From: Azospirillaceae bacterium
GTDB lineage: Bacteria > Pseudomonadota > Alphaproteobacteria > Azospirillales > Azospirillaceae
Direction of reading: 5' to 3'
Length of the DNA stretch: 64,000 nucleotides
Assembly: GCA_031291675.1 (NCBI GenBank)
Contig: JARLIO010000076.1
Coordinates: 62,001-126,000 of the forward strand
Below are positions 24,475 to 32,703 of this stretch, in pieces (the first letter of the stretch is position 1; each line of letters opens with the position of its first letter). The notes under the pieces were generated by a model. It did no database searches and was not told the DNA's origin. It saw only the letters and a program-made list of their open reading frames with translations. Both the position numbers and the translations under genes were made by a program.

Positions 24475-24633
24475 CGGTTCTCATTTTGGCTGTCGGCCCG
24501 CGGGCTGCCGCCCGCACCCGCTCGGGGTGAATCCCGAATCCCCCTCTATTTTGACAAAAACAAAAGGGTCTGGGGCATGGCCCCCGTTGGGTTTGGGCGA
24601 AAGCCCAACGCGTCGTCGTCAAAATGAGAACCG
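24475..24633. repeat. Dispersed intergenic repeat, copy 1, with 14-bp terminal inverted repeats
   Basis: CGGTTCTCATTTTG (24475-24488) and its exact reverse complement (24620-24633) bracket about 130 bp of non-coding sequence. Inside are a TATTTTGACAAAAACAAAA stretch, a GGGGC-ATG-GCCCC hairpin and TTGGGC-GAAA-GCCCAA with a GNRA loop. The body 24477-24610 recurs at 52712-52828. It lies between the activator gene and the DUF6691 gene. It looks like a MITE-like or structured repeat; it carries no gene. Confidence 0.7.
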
Positions 24634-24661
24634 GTGCCAACGGGGATCGGGCCCTCCGGGG

Positions 24662-25105
24662 TCAGCGCGATTCGCGCTTTGGCTGCCACGGCCACCGGCG
24701 CCGCGCGATTTCAAAGATCGCCATCCCCGCGAGCATCGCGCCAACGAAGATCCCGGTCGCGGTGCGGCCCAGGCCGAGCGCGGCGAGCGCGGGACCCGGG
24801 CAATAGCCCACCAAGCCCCAACCGATGCCGAACAGGATCGCACCGGCCACCAGGCTGCGGTCGATCGCGCTGCGGGTTGGCGCCTGGAATTCGCTGGCAC
24901 AGCACGGTGCGGACCGGTGACGGGTCAGGCGGAACCCCAGCATCGCCACGGGAACCGCGCCGGCCATGACAAAGGCCAGCGTCGGATCCCAAATGCCCGC
25001 GACGTCGAGAAAGCCGAGAACCCGGGCGGGGTCGATCATCCCCGATCCGGTCAGGCCCAGACCGAACAGAAGACCCGCGGCCAGCGCGGTCAACAGGGCG
25101 CGCAT
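24662..25105 (-). CDS. DUF6691 / YeeE-YedE-type membrane protein (PmpB-like half)
   Basis: 147-residue membrane protein with four hydrophobic helices. It has GLGLTGSGMIDPARVLGFLD at the N-terminus and GWGLVGYCPGPALAALG near the C-terminus. Both are characteristic of the half-size YeeE/YedE partner that moves sulfur compounds such as thiosulfate or persulfide-related species. Its start shares a base with the stop of the upstream half-transporter gene (25105). With that gene and the BigR-like repressor it makes the pmpAB-bigR arrangement. Confidence 0.85.
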   Translation of the reverse strand: MRALLTALAAGLLFGLGLTGSGMIDPARVLGFLDVAGIWDPTLAFVMAGAVPVAMLGFRLTRHRSAPCCASEFQAPTRSAIDRSLVAGAILFGIGWGLVGYCPGPALAALGLGRTATGIFVGAMLAGMAIFEIARRRWPWQPKRESR

Positions 25106-25539
25106 CAGGACAAAGCTCCGATCAGGTGACGGACCAAAAAGACAGTCGTGGCGGCGGCGGCCATGAACAGGGCCGTGGCGACGATCGAACGCCGTGAGCC
25201 GCGCGCGAGACCGCAGACACCGTGACCACTGGTGCAGCCACCGCCCAGGCGGGTCCCGAAGCCGACCAGCAAGCCGCCCGCGATCAGCAGCCCGGGCGCG
25301 CTTGTGACGGTGATCGTGGGCATGCTCCCGCCCGCCAGCAACAGCAGCGGTGGCGCCGCGATCATCCCGAGCAGAAAGGCGATGCGCCAGGCGATGTCAC
25401 CGCGGCGCGCGGTGGCCAGCCCGCCCAGTATGCCGCTGATGCCGGCGATGCGTCCCAGGCCCGACCAGAGCACCGCGGCGGCCAGGCCGATCGCGATGCC
25501 GCCCAACAGGGCGGAAATCGGGGAAAAATCATGGATCAT
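25105..25539 (-). CDS. YeeE/YedE family sulfur transporter half (PmpA-like)
   Basis: 144 residues, four hydrophobic helices. The defining motif GFGTRLGGGCTSGHGVCGLARGSRRS (about 93-118) contains the Cys residues proposed to relay sulfur through the pore of YeeE-type transporters. SGLGRIAGISGILGGL precedes it. The ATG at 25539 overlaps the end of the repressor gene by four bases. Substrate identity (thiosulfate, sulfide-derived or other) is not determined by the sequence. Confidence 0.88.
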   Translation of the reverse strand: MIHDFSPISALLGGIAIGLAAAVLWSGLGRIAGISGILGGLATARRGDIAWRIAFLLGMIAAPPLLLLAGGSMPTITVTSAPGLLIAGGLLVGFGTRLGGGCTSGHGVCGLARGSRRSIVATALFMAAAATTVFLVRHLIGALS

Positions 25540-25934
25540 GGCGTGGACTCCGGTTCGGCAGGCGGGATGGCGTCCATCGGTTCGGCGCGAGGCGGCGGCG
25601 GCGTTGCGCAGAACAATTGATAAAGCGCGCTCAGCACCGGGCGGACGCGGGTGGAGGCAATGCGATAATGGATCACCGTGCCTTCGCGACGGGTGGCCAC
25701 CAGGCCTTCGTCACGCAGGCTGGCCAGATGACGCGACAGATTCGATTGGCTCAAGCCGAGCCGGGGCAACAGCGCCCCGACGGCCATTTCACCGTCAAGC
25801 AGGGTGCACAGGATCATCAGCCGATGGCGGCTGGCCAGCGAGCGCAGGAAAGCCTCGGCTTCGGCTGCGCGTGCCGCCATCTCGGTGGGATCGAGCGTGA
25901 CGGGGGGGATCGGGGAGGCAGGGGGCGTGTCCAT
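25536..25934 (-). CDS. bigR: ArsR-family persulfide-sensing repressor, BigR/SqrR-like
   Basis: 132-residue winged-helix repressor. The HTH core is LPRLGLSQSNLSRHLASLRDEGLVATRREGTVIHYRI. Cys43 (LMILCTLLDGE) and Cys109 (YQLFCAT) are 66 residues apart, as in BigR (Cys42 and Cys108), where they form a tetrasulfide or disulfide in response to persulfide and release DNA. Metal-binding CxC motifs of ArsR or SmtB are absent. It is the first gene of the three-gene operon, with a perfect AT-rich palindrome just upstream at 25947-25959. The two YeeE/YedE halves downstream are its likely targets. Confidence 0.85.
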   Translation of the reverse strand: MDTPPASPIPPVTLDPTEMAARAAEAEAFLRSLASRHRLMILCTLLDGEMAVGALLPRLGLSQSNLSRHLASLRDEGLVATRREGTVIHYRIASTRVRPVLSALYQLFCATPPPPRAEPMDAIPPAEPESTP

Positions 25935-25946
25935 GCGGAATACATT

Positions 25947-25959
25947 ATGATTTAATCAT
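25947..25959. promoter_or_regulatory. Likely BigR-type operator
   Basis: ATGATTTAATCAT is a perfect palindrome with six-base arms around a central T, 13 bp from the repressor ATG. It is embedded in an AT-rich stretch in an otherwise GC-rich region. It lies between the divergent bigR-like gene and the AhpD-like gene and could control both. Confidence 0.55.
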
Positions 25960-26070
25960 TGATAATTGACTCATATAGCAAGAATGGGTATGTGTGCAAC
26001 AGATGATGCGGGGCGGGCGGCATTTTCTCGCGGCCGCCCGCACGCGTCCCAGCCCCGACAGGATGATGCC

Positions 26071-26433
26071 ATGTACAAGAATTGGACCGAGACCACGACG
26101 GAGCTTTCCGCCGCACTCAAGAAGGTGCGGGCCGGCGCCCCTGACGTGATGAAAGGGTTTTCCGCCCTGGCGCAGGCCGCGTTGCAGGCCAATGCGCTGG
26201 ACACCAAGACCAAGGAGTTGATCGCGCTCGCGGTTGCCGTGGCGACGCGGTGCGATGGCTGCATCGCTTTTCACGCCGAGGCGGCGGTCAAGCAAGGCGC
26301 CAGCCGGGACGAAGTCATGGAGACCATGGGCATGGCGATCTATATGGGTGCCGGTCCCAGCGTGATGTACGCGGCCCAGGTCGTCGAGGCCTATGATCAA
26401 TTCAGCGAACAGAAGGCGCGCAGCGCACCCTGA
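26071..26433 (+). CDS. Carboxymuconolactone decarboxylase/AhpD-like protein
   Basis: 120 residues of the CMD family. The redox/catalytic motif is CDGCIAFH with Cys61, Cys64 and His68, followed by GASRDEVMETMGMAIYMGAGPSVMYA. The CxxC plus His pattern matches AhpD-type alkylhydroperoxidase members rather than true carboxymuconolactone decarboxylase. ATG 26071 has AGGA 8 bases upstream; a longer form from 25966 runs through the operator region and was rejected. Its divergent position next to the persulfide-sensing repressor suggests a role in reactive sulfur or oxygen stress, which is inference. Confidence 0.85.
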   Translation: MYKNWTETTTELSAALKKVRAGAPDVMKGFSALAQAALQANALDTKTKELIALAVAVATRCDGCIAFHAEAAVKQGASRDEVMETMGMAIYMGAGPSVMYAAQVVEAYDQFSEQKARSAP

Positions 26434-26812
26434 GGCGAGACCCGGGGCGCGCCCCTCCTGCGGTGATGACCCGGAGTCGGCGTCACCTGGCCTCGTGGTG
26501 GCCGAAAAGGGTCCCGGAGCGGCGCGTTCGCTTCGGCCTGACCGGGGTGAAACAACGCGAACCGTGACGTCGCCATTCAATGATTCCCGATCCCAGAGCA
26601 CAATTCTTGAGTCTTTGGATCGACCCGCGCACGAGGCTGTTCCCCGGTGCAACAAAAACTTGATATTTCCGAATTTGGGACCGGTTCACGCTTGCTGCTA
26701 CGGTGCGTTTCATTTCAATACCCGGGGTCGGCCCCGGGATCAGGTTGTGTCGGGGCGGTTTTTGGGACCACGGAGCCGATCGCCTGCCGGTCGATAACAA
26801 TGGAGGATCAGG
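26434..26812 (+). other. Intergenic region upstream of the ABC importer
   Basis: 379 bp with no convincing gene. It includes a CCCGGGGTCGGCCCCGGG hairpin at about 26722 and probably the promoter of the transport operon. The ribosome-binding site GGAGGA lies at about 26802, just before the solute-binding protein gene. Confidence 0.4.
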
Positions 26813-27922
26813 ATGAAGCGCGTATTGCTCGGTTTTGTTTCGATGTCGGCCCTGGCCATGGGCATGGTGGGTACCGTTGGTACGGCGTCGGCGGATTCGC
26901 TCGATGCCCTGGTCAAGGCCGCCAAGGCCGAAGGCGAATTGACGGTCATCGCGCTGCCGCGGGACTGGTGCGGTTATGGTCCGATCCTGGACGGCTTCAA
27001 GTCGACCTATGGCATCAAGGTCAATGAGCTGAACCCCGACGCCGGGTCGGGCGACGAAGTCGAGGCGATCAAGGCCAACAAGGGCAACAAGGGCCCGCAG
27101 GCGCCGGACGTCATTGATGTCGGCTTGTCCTTCGGCCCGAAGGCCAAGGCGGACAACCTGCTGATGCCCTACAAGGTTTCGACCTGGGACAGCATCCCCG
27201 ACAACGCCAAGGATGCCGACGGCAGCTGGTTCGGCGATTATTACGGCGTGCTGTCGTTCGAGGTCAACAGCGACATCATCAAAAACCCGCCGGCCGATTG
27301 GGCCGATCTGTTGAAGCCGGAATACAAGAATGCCGTCGCGCTCGCCGGCGATCCCCGCACCTCCAACCAGGCGATCCAGGGCGTATTCGCCGCCGGCCTG
27401 TCGCAAACCAAGGGTGACATTGCCACCGCCGGTGACGCCGCGCTCAAATTCTATTCCGAGCTCAACAAGGCCGGGAATTTTGTTCCGGTGATCGGCAAGG
27501 CGGCCTCGCTCGCCCAGGGCACGACCCCGATTCTGATCCATTGGGACTACAATGCCCTGGCCGATCGCGACACCCTGAAGGGCAACCCGAAGGTTGACGT
27601 GGTTGTGCCCAACAGCGGCGTCGTTGCCGGTGTCTACGTCCAGGCGATCAGCGCGTTCGCCCCGCATCCCAATGCGGCCAAGCTGTGGGAAGAATATCTC
27701 TATTCCGACGCGGGGCAGCTCGCCTGGCTCGCCGGCTATTGCCATCCGATCCGTTTCAACGACCTCGTCGCCCACAACAAGGTGCCGGCGCCGTTGCTTG
27801 ACAAGTTGCCGCCAGCGGCCAGCTATGCCAAGGCGGTGTTCCCGACCTTGGCGCAGCAGGACAGCTACAACACCGCGATCACCAAGCAGTGGGACAAGGT
27901 TGTCGGCGCCAACGTGAAGTAG
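26813..27922 (+). CDS. ABC transporter periplasmic solute-binding protein, family 1 type
   Basis: 369 residues with a signal peptide ending TASA about residue 27. The mature part begins DSLDALVKAAKAEGELTVIALP, a common opening for AfuA/PotD-like family 1 binding proteins. Later segments include GDPRTSNQAIQGVFAAGLSQ, ILIHWDYNAL and FAPHPNAAKLWEEYLYSDAGQ. It starts a four-gene importer (binding protein, two permeases, ATPase). Metal-coordinating Tyr pairs typical of ferric-binding proteins are not obvious, so the substrate could be a polyamine, phosphonate, sugar acid or iron chelate. Confidence 0.9.
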   Translation: MKRVLLGFVSMSALAMGMVGTVGTASADSLDALVKAAKAEGELTVIALPRDWCGYGPILDGFKSTYGIKVNELNPDAGSGDEVEAIKANKGNKGPQAPDVIDVGLSFGPKAKADNLLMPYKVSTWDSIPDNAKDADGSWFGDYYGVLSFEVNSDIIKNPPADWADLLKPEYKNAVALAGDPRTSNQAIQGVFAAGLSQTKGDIATAGDAALKFYSELNKAGNFVPVIGKAASLAQGTTPILIHWDYNALADRDTLKGNPKVDVVVPNSGVVAGVYVQAISAFAPHPNAAKLWEEYLYSDAGQLAWLAGYCHPIRFNDLVAHNKVPAPLLDKLPPAASYAKAVFPTLAQQDSYNTAITKQWDKVVGANVK

Positions 27923-27974
27923 GTCGCGCGCCGGTAACGCCCTGATCCCCGGCGATCCGATCGGGAATGCCGCC

Positions 27975-27992
27975 CCGCCGCGCTTGCGGCGG
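27975..27992 (+). other. Stem-loop between binding-protein gene and permease genes
   Basis: CCGCCGC, loop GCTT, GCGGCGG forms a perfect seven-pair hairpin 53 bases after the solute-binding protein stop. Such hairpins commonly protect the binding-protein mRNA and lower expression of the downstream permeases. No T run follows. Confidence 0.45.
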
Positions 27993-28119
27993 CCGGTATC
28001 CCGGGCGGTGGGTCGGGGATGACGATCGAATTCGGTTCCGCTTTACGCCCGGTTTCCCCTCTGGGGGCACCGGGCTGAAGTGTTTTTCCGGTCCCGGTGG
28101 CTCTTCGGCGAGGAATACC

Positions 28120-29025
28120 ATGGCCCTTTCTGCACAAACCGGGGTGGCCGTCGCCCCTGGCGCCCCGTCATCGATCCTGGATCGGATTTCCTGGTCCTGG
28201 CTCGGCCTGGCGCCGTTCATGATTTTTGCCATCCTGTTCCTGATCGCGCCGACCGCCATTCTGATGATCGGTGCTTTTCAGGATTCGGCTGGCCATTTTA
28301 CGCTGGTCAATATCCAGAACCTGTTTCAACCCAGTGTTCTTGATGCCTATTGGATCAGCATCGAAATCAGCGCGGCGTCCTCGCTGCTCGGCGCCGCGAT
28401 CGGGTTTCTGCTGGCCTGGGCGGTGGTCAAGGGGGCGTTGCCGGGGTGGATCCGGCCGACCGTGTTGACTTTTTCGGGTGTCGCCTCGAATTTCGCCGGC
28501 GTGCCGCTGGCCTTTGCCTTCCTGGCAACGCTGGGGCGGGTGGGTCTGGTGACGATCCTGCTGCGCACTTTCACCGGCTTTGACCTCTATTCCACCGGGT
28601 TCAACATCCTCAGCTTCTGGGGTCTGACCCTGACCTATCTGTATTTCCAGATTCCGCTGATGGTGCTGATCCTGGCGCCGGCGCTCGATGGCTTGCGCAC
28701 CGAATGGCGTGAGGCCTGCGACAGCCTGGGCGGGACCGCCTGGCACTATTGGCGCGACATCGCATTGCCGGTGTTGTGGCCCAGCGTGTTCGGTGCGGCA
28801 CTGCTGCTGTTTGCCAATGCCTTCGGCGCGGTGGCAACGGCCTATGCCCTGACCGGCAGCTCGCTCGATATTGTTCCGATCGTGCTCTATGCCCAGATCC
28901 GGGGCGATGTGCTGCACGATCAGAATCTCGGCTACGCCCTGGCCTTGGGCATGATCATCATCACCGGGGTTTCCAATGCCGGCTATATCTGGCTGCGGGG
29001 ACGTGCCGAGAGGGGGCGGGCATGA
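28120..29025 (+). CDS. ABC transporter permease subunit 1
   Basis: 301-residue inner-membrane protein with six predicted helices. The cytoplasmic EAA loop reads EWREACDSLGGTAWHYWRDIALPVLWPSVFG, which docks to the ATPase. ATG 28120 has GAGGAA at 28110-28115. The longer frame from 27967 covers the hairpin and was rejected. It overlaps the second permease by four bases (ATGA). Confidence 0.92.
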   Translation: MALSAQTGVAVAPGAPSSILDRISWSWLGLAPFMIFAILFLIAPTAILMIGAFQDSAGHFTLVNIQNLFQPSVLDAYWISIEISAASSLLGAAIGFLLAWAVVKGALPGWIRPTVLTFSGVASNFAGVPLAFAFLATLGRVGLVTILLRTFTGFDLYSTGFNILSFWGLTLTYLYFQIPLMVLILAPALDGLRTEWREACDSLGGTAWHYWRDIALPVLWPSVFGAALLLFANAFGAVATAYALTGSSLDIVPIVLYAQIRGDVLHDQNLGYALALGMIIITGVSNAGYIWLRGRAERGRA

Positions 29026-29822
29026 AGTCGTCACGACTGGGCGCCTGGGTCGCCCTGGCCATCGGGGCCATCTATTTTCTGGTCCCGCTGATTGGCACGT
29101 TTGAGTTCTCGCTGAGAATGCGGCGGGACCAGTACAGTTTCGATGCCTATGCCATCGTGTTCGCCGACCCGCGGTTCCAGGCGACCCTGGGTTATTCGGT
29201 GATGATGGCAATCCTGACCATCATTGTCGGCATCGCCCTGGTCGTGCCAACGGCGTACTGGATCGAGCTGCGGATGCCCAAGGCGCGGCCGCTGGTCGAG
29301 TTCATCACCTTGCTGCCGCTGGTGATCCCGGCGATCGTGATCGTGTTCGGCTATCTGCACCTTTACAACAGCAGCTCGTTCCTGCCGTTCACCGCCAATG
29401 AACGGTCGACCGACGTCCTGCTGGTGTGCAGCTATGTCACGCTGTCGCTGCCTTACATGTATCGCTCGGTCGATACCGGGCTGCGAGCGGTCGATGTCCG
29501 CACCCTGACCGAGGCGGCCGAGAGCCTGGGCGCCGGCTGGACGACGATCCTGTTCAAGGTGATCTTCCCCAATGTGCGCTCGGGGATCCTGTCCGGGGCG
29601 TTCCTGACCTTCGCCGTCGTTGTCGGCGAATTCACCATGGCCAGTCTGCTCGATCGGCCGGCCTTCGGCCCCTATCTCCAGCTTGTCGGCGCCAACCGGG
29701 CTTATGAGCCGTCGGCGCTGGCGATCATCGCGTTTATTGTCACCTGGGCCTCGATGGGGCTCATCCAGATCTTTGCGCGGGCGCCCAAGGGGGCGACGGC
29801 CGCGGCAGATCGCACGACCTGA
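29022..29822 (+). CDS. ABC transporter permease subunit 2
   Basis: 266 residues, six predicted helices, with EAA loop LTEAAESLGAGWTTILFKVIFPNVRSGILSG. It resembles the PotC/PhnV-type second permease. The start overlaps the first permease stop. A GGAG ribosome-binding site for the ATPase gene follows 15 bp after its stop. Confidence 0.92.
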   Translation: MKSSRLGAWVALAIGAIYFLVPLIGTFEFSLRMRRDQYSFDAYAIVFADPRFQATLGYSVMMAILTIIVGIALVVPTAYWIELRMPKARPLVEFITLLPLVIPAIVIVFGYLHLYNSSSFLPFTANERSTDVLLVCSYVTLSLPYMYRSVDTGLRAVDVRTLTEAAESLGAGWTTILFKVIFPNVRSGILSGAFLTFAVVVGEFTMASLLDRPAFGPYLQLVGANRAYEPSALAIIAFIVTWASMGLIQIFARAPKGATAAADRTT

Positions 29823-29837
29823 AGGAGTCGGTCAGCC

Positions 29838-30914
29838 ATGCCTTTTCTTGAGATCGAGAGTCTCCAGAAGTCGTTCGGTGCTCAAACCGTCGTCCATCAT
29901 TTCGAGATGACGATCGATCAGGGCGAATTCATCACCTTCCTCGGCCCGTCCGGCTGCGGCAAGACGACGATCCTGCGGATGATCGCCGGATTCGAAATCC
30001 CGAGCGCCGGGATCATCCGCATTGACGGCAAGGACGTCACCCGGTTCCGGCCCAATCAGCGCAATGTCGGCATGGTGTTTCAGTCCTATGCCCTGTTTCC
30101 CAACCTGACGGTGGCCGGCAATATCGGCTTTGCCCTGAAGGTCGCGAAACGGTCGACGGCGGAGATCAAGAGCCGGGTCGAGGAGATGCTCCACCTGATC
30201 AAGCTGCCCCACCTTGCCGATCGCTATCCGCGGCAATTGTCGGGCGGGCAACAGCAGCGTGTCGCCTTGGCGCGGGCCCTGGCCGGCCGGCCCAAGGTGC
30301 TGTTGCTGGACGAACCGCTGTCAGCGCTGGATGCCAAGATCCGCGTGTCGCTGCGCTCCGAGATCCGGGCGTTGCAGCGCCAGTTGGGGATCACCTCGAT
30401 CTTCGTCACCCATGACCAGGAGGAGGCGCTGTCGATCTCCGACCGGATCGTGGTGCTGAGTGAGGGCCGCACGGCGCAGATCGGAACCCCGTTCGAGATC
30501 TACAATTTCCCGAACAATCGTTTCGTGGCGTCGTTCATCGGCACGCTGAGCCTGTTGCCGGCCCTGGTGGTCGACGCGCGCAATGGCCGGCTGTCGGTCG
30601 ATGGTCAGGACGTGGTGACCAACCGGCCGCTGAATGGCGCCGCGGTTGGCGACGCGGTGACGGTCGCGCTGCGGCCGGAGGCGATCACGCTTCAGCCCCA
30701 GTCCGAGAATCGCAACAACCTGGACGCGGTGGTCGAGGAGGTCGGGTTCCTGGGCTCGGTGATCCGGATCCGGGCCCGGCTCAACGATGCGGTGCTGTCG
30801 CTCGATATGTTCAACAACCCGAACCAGCCGCCGCCGGAGCTCGGCGCCCGGGTTGCGCTCAGCTTCTCGCAGGACGATCTGCTGGTGCTCGACGCCGCCG
30901 TCGCGGCGGCGTAA
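29838..30914 (+). CDS. ABC transporter ATP-binding subunit (PotA/FbpC-like)
   Basis: 358 residues. Walker A GPSGCGKTT is at 36-44, then the Q-loop VGMVFQSYALFPNLTV, signature LSGGQQQRVALARAL, Walker B VLLLDEPLSALD and H-loop VTHDQEEAL. A TOBE-type C-terminal domain (VALRPEAITLQ, LGSVIRIRARLNDAVLSLD) follows. It energises the importer and is its last gene, with a strong stem-loop 33 bp downstream. Confidence 0.94.
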   Translation: MPFLEIESLQKSFGAQTVVHHFEMTIDQGEFITFLGPSGCGKTTILRMIAGFEIPSAGIIRIDGKDVTRFRPNQRNVGMVFQSYALFPNLTVAGNIGFALKVAKRSTAEIKSRVEEMLHLIKLPHLADRYPRQLSGGQQQRVALARALAGRPKVLLLDEPLSALDAKIRVSLRSEIRALQRQLGITSIFVTHDQEEALSISDRIVVLSEGRTAQIGTPFEIYNFPNNRFVASFIGTLSLLPALVVDARNGRLSVDGQDVVTNRPLNGAAVGDAVTVALRPEAITLQPQSENRNNLDAVVEEVGFLGSVIRIRARLNDAVLSLDMFNNPNQPPPELGARVALSFSQDDLLVLDAAVAAA

Positions 30915-30946
30915 CCGGGCTGCCAAGCGCTGCCAAGCGTAGGACA

Positions 30947-30981
30947 CCAACCTGCGATGAGTCTTTCTCATCGCAGGTTGG
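30947..30981. terminator. Stem-loop terminator after the ABC importer operon
   Basis: CCAACCTGCGATGAG (30947-30961) pairs perfectly with its complement (30967-30981) around loop TCTTT. The core GATGAG-tttt-CTCATC is shared with the stem-loop at 63344-63378, so this may be a repeated terminator type in this genome. Confidence 0.7.
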
Positions 30982-31099
30982 GGATCGGCGCCCCGACCGG
31001 CGCTCAGGCTCGCGGCTGTCAAAGACCGCTGGGAGTGTTTGGTGTTGTCTGTGCGTCGCGGCAGCCTCTTTGCCTTTTGGGTTCTCTCGCCCATATTGG

Positions 31100-31114
31100 T
31101 GTCAATCATTGACA
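31100..31114 (+). promoter_or_regulatory. Palindromic operator ahead of the parDE pair
   Basis: TGTCAATCATTGACA is a perfect palindrome with seven-base arms around a central C, 12 bp before the antitoxin ATG. It is the expected place for autoregulation by a ribbon-helix-helix antitoxin. Confidence 0.6.
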
Positions 31115-31126
31115 TACGGAGGCGCC

Positions 31127-31378
31127 ATGTCCACCAATGTCCACCTGACCCCCGAGCTGGAGCGCTTCGCCCGCGACTGCGTCGATGGGGGGCGCTACAA
31201 TAATATCAGTGAGGTGGTGCGCTCCGGTCTGCGCCTGCTTCAGGAGGTCGAGGACCGGCGGCGCCAGTTCCAATCCCTGTTGCACGCCGCGGAGACGGAG
31301 GCGGATCGGGAAGGAAGCGTGAGCCTGGACAGCGTGCTGGCCGAGGTTGATTCGATCATCGCTTCCGCCGAATCATGA
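31127..31378 (+). CDS. parD: ParD-type ribbon-helix-helix antitoxin
   Basis: 83 residues. The N-terminal ribbon-helix-helix reads NVHLTPELERFARDCVDGGRYNNISEVVRSGLRLLQEVEDRR, the standard ParD pattern. The acidic C-terminus would wrap the toxin. ATG 31127 has GGAGG at 31118-31122. It overlaps the toxin start by four bases (ATGA at 31375). Confidence 0.9.
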   Translation: MSTNVHLTPELERFARDCVDGGRYNNISEVVRSGLRLLQEVEDRRRQFQSLLHAAETEADREGSVSLDSVLAEVDSIIASAES

Positions 31379-31683
31379 ACGTGGCGGCGCTGTCGCCGGC
31401 AGCGCGGCGTGACCTGCTGGCCGCCGTGCGTTGGATCGCCAGCGACAACCCCGTCGCGGCACGGGCCTTGCGCGACAGCGTGGCCCAGGCGGCAACGCGC
31501 ATCGGCGCGCATGACCAACTCGGGACCTTGCGCCCCGATCTTGCCGCGGCACCTTGTCGCTTTTTGCCCCTGACGGGCTTTCCCTATGTCATCGTCTACA
31601 ATGCCGAGAGACGCCCACCCTTGATCCTCCGCATTCTGCATAGCGCCCGTGATCTTCCCGAGGTATTGCGGACACCGCTGTAA
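31375..31683 (+). CDS. parE: ParE-type RelE-superfamily toxin
   Basis: 102 residues: LSPAARRDLLAAVRWIASDNPVAARALRDSVAQAATRI then GTLRPDLAAAPCRFLPLTGFPYVIVYN and ILRILHSARDLPEVL. This is the ParE fold, with the closing ILRILHSARD motif intact. ParE toxins poison DNA gyrase. It pairs with the overlapping parD. The module sits alone between the ABC importer and a TetR gene, as mobile stabilisation modules often do. Confidence 0.9.
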   Translation: MNVAALSPAARRDLLAAVRWIASDNPVAARALRDSVAQAATRIGAHDQLGTLRPDLAAAPCRFLPLTGFPYVIVYNAERRPPLILRILHSARDLPEVLRTPL

Positions 31684-31749
31684 ACAGGGATGACAAAAAG
31701 CATCGCGCCGATCGCTTGGTGCTTTGGAACCGGCGCCGGCGGAGCCGTG

Positions 31750-32382
31750 TCAGGACGGCGTGTTCATCGCGGGACCGGCGCCGTAGCGTAACCCGTCGAC
31801 GAGCAGGGTGACCATGCGCCGGGTGTGTTCAGGAGCCTGGTTGCAAGCGTGCATGCACAAGCTCGCGACCGCACTCAGAAGTTCCTCGGCGGCGAAATCG
31901 GTGCGGATTTCGCCGACCGCGGTCGCGGACTCAAGAAGTCCCCGAAGTGCGGGCTCCAGTCGCTGGCGAAAATAGGCGGGCAGGCTGTCGAAAGCCGGGT
32001 CCCCTGAATGCAGCGCTGTGGCCAGCCCGCGTTTCGTCGCAATGAAAGTCGCGTATCGCTGCATCCATCGCGCCAGCGCCTCGCCCGGCGGATGCGCCGC
32101 GGCCAGGAGCGGCGCGGCATCGGCGCAGGCGTCGACTTCGTGTTGGAACACCCCGACGATCAGGTCCGAGCGTTGCGGAAAATGGCGATACAGGGTACCG
32201 ACGCCGACGCCCGCCTTGAGAGCGATCTCCCGCACCGGTGCGTCCACGCCTGACGTCGCGAACACCGCCAGCGCCGCTTCCAACAAGGCGTCGGTATTTC
32301 GTTGTGCGTCGGCGCGTAACGGCCGTGCCTTCGCGGCCTCGTGCCCGGCGTCATCGCCGTGCCCGGCCGTCTCGTTGCTCAC
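31750..32382 (-). CDS. TetR-family transcriptional regulator
   Basis: About 210 residues. The N-terminal HTH reads ALLEAALAVFATSGVDAPVREIALKAGVGVGTLYRHFPQRSDLIVGVF. The C-terminal half is a divergent ligand-binding domain (TetR_C-like). Start GTG 32382 lies 9 bases from GAGGAG; TTG 32388 is an alternative but has a too-short spacing. It is divergent from the DUF4062 gene. No target gene is evident next to it. Confidence 0.88.
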   Translation of the reverse strand: MSNETAGHGDDAGHEAAKARPLRADAQRNTDALLEAALAVFATSGVDAPVREIALKAGVGVGTLYRHFPQRSDLIVGVFQHEVDACADAAPLLAAAHPPGEALARWMQRYATFIATKRGLATALHSGDPAFDSLPAYFRQRLEPALRGLLESATAVGEIRTDFAAEELLSAVASLCMHACNQAPEHTRRMVTLLVDGLRYGAGPAMNTPS

Positions 32383-32703
32383 TGTCAATCTCTCCTCTTA
32401 CCGAAATCGAACCACAGCTCCGTTGCGGCCACCGTAGTCCTGCGGGGCGGCATTGACTACAGATCAATGAACCGGAACGGAGATGTCGTCCCGCAGGGAT
32501 TGAGGTCGGCGATGACCTTGATACATCGCTGGCTGACGATCGTCGGTGGGAGGCCGGTCGGCGTCATCGCGATCCAGGAGAACAATTCGCGTTCCCCGAA
32601 CAACCGCAATCGTTGCAAGATCCGCCTGTTTGCGTATCCTCCCGCTCCAACAGCCAATATGGAACCATTGCGGGTAGCCCCCGTTCTGGGCGGGTGGCGC
32701 ATA
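32383..32703. other. Divergent intergenic region, no gene seen
   Basis: About 320 bp between the TetR and DUF4062 genes. Open frames exist in several phases but have no recognisable domain or good start. The region is less GC-rich than its surroundings, like the DUF4062 gene, and may have arrived with it. Confidence 0.35.

Noticed and set aside
26483-27775. Minus-strand open frame of 430 codons
   Set aside because: Antisense to the solute-binding protein gene; no recognisable domain and no ribosome-binding site.
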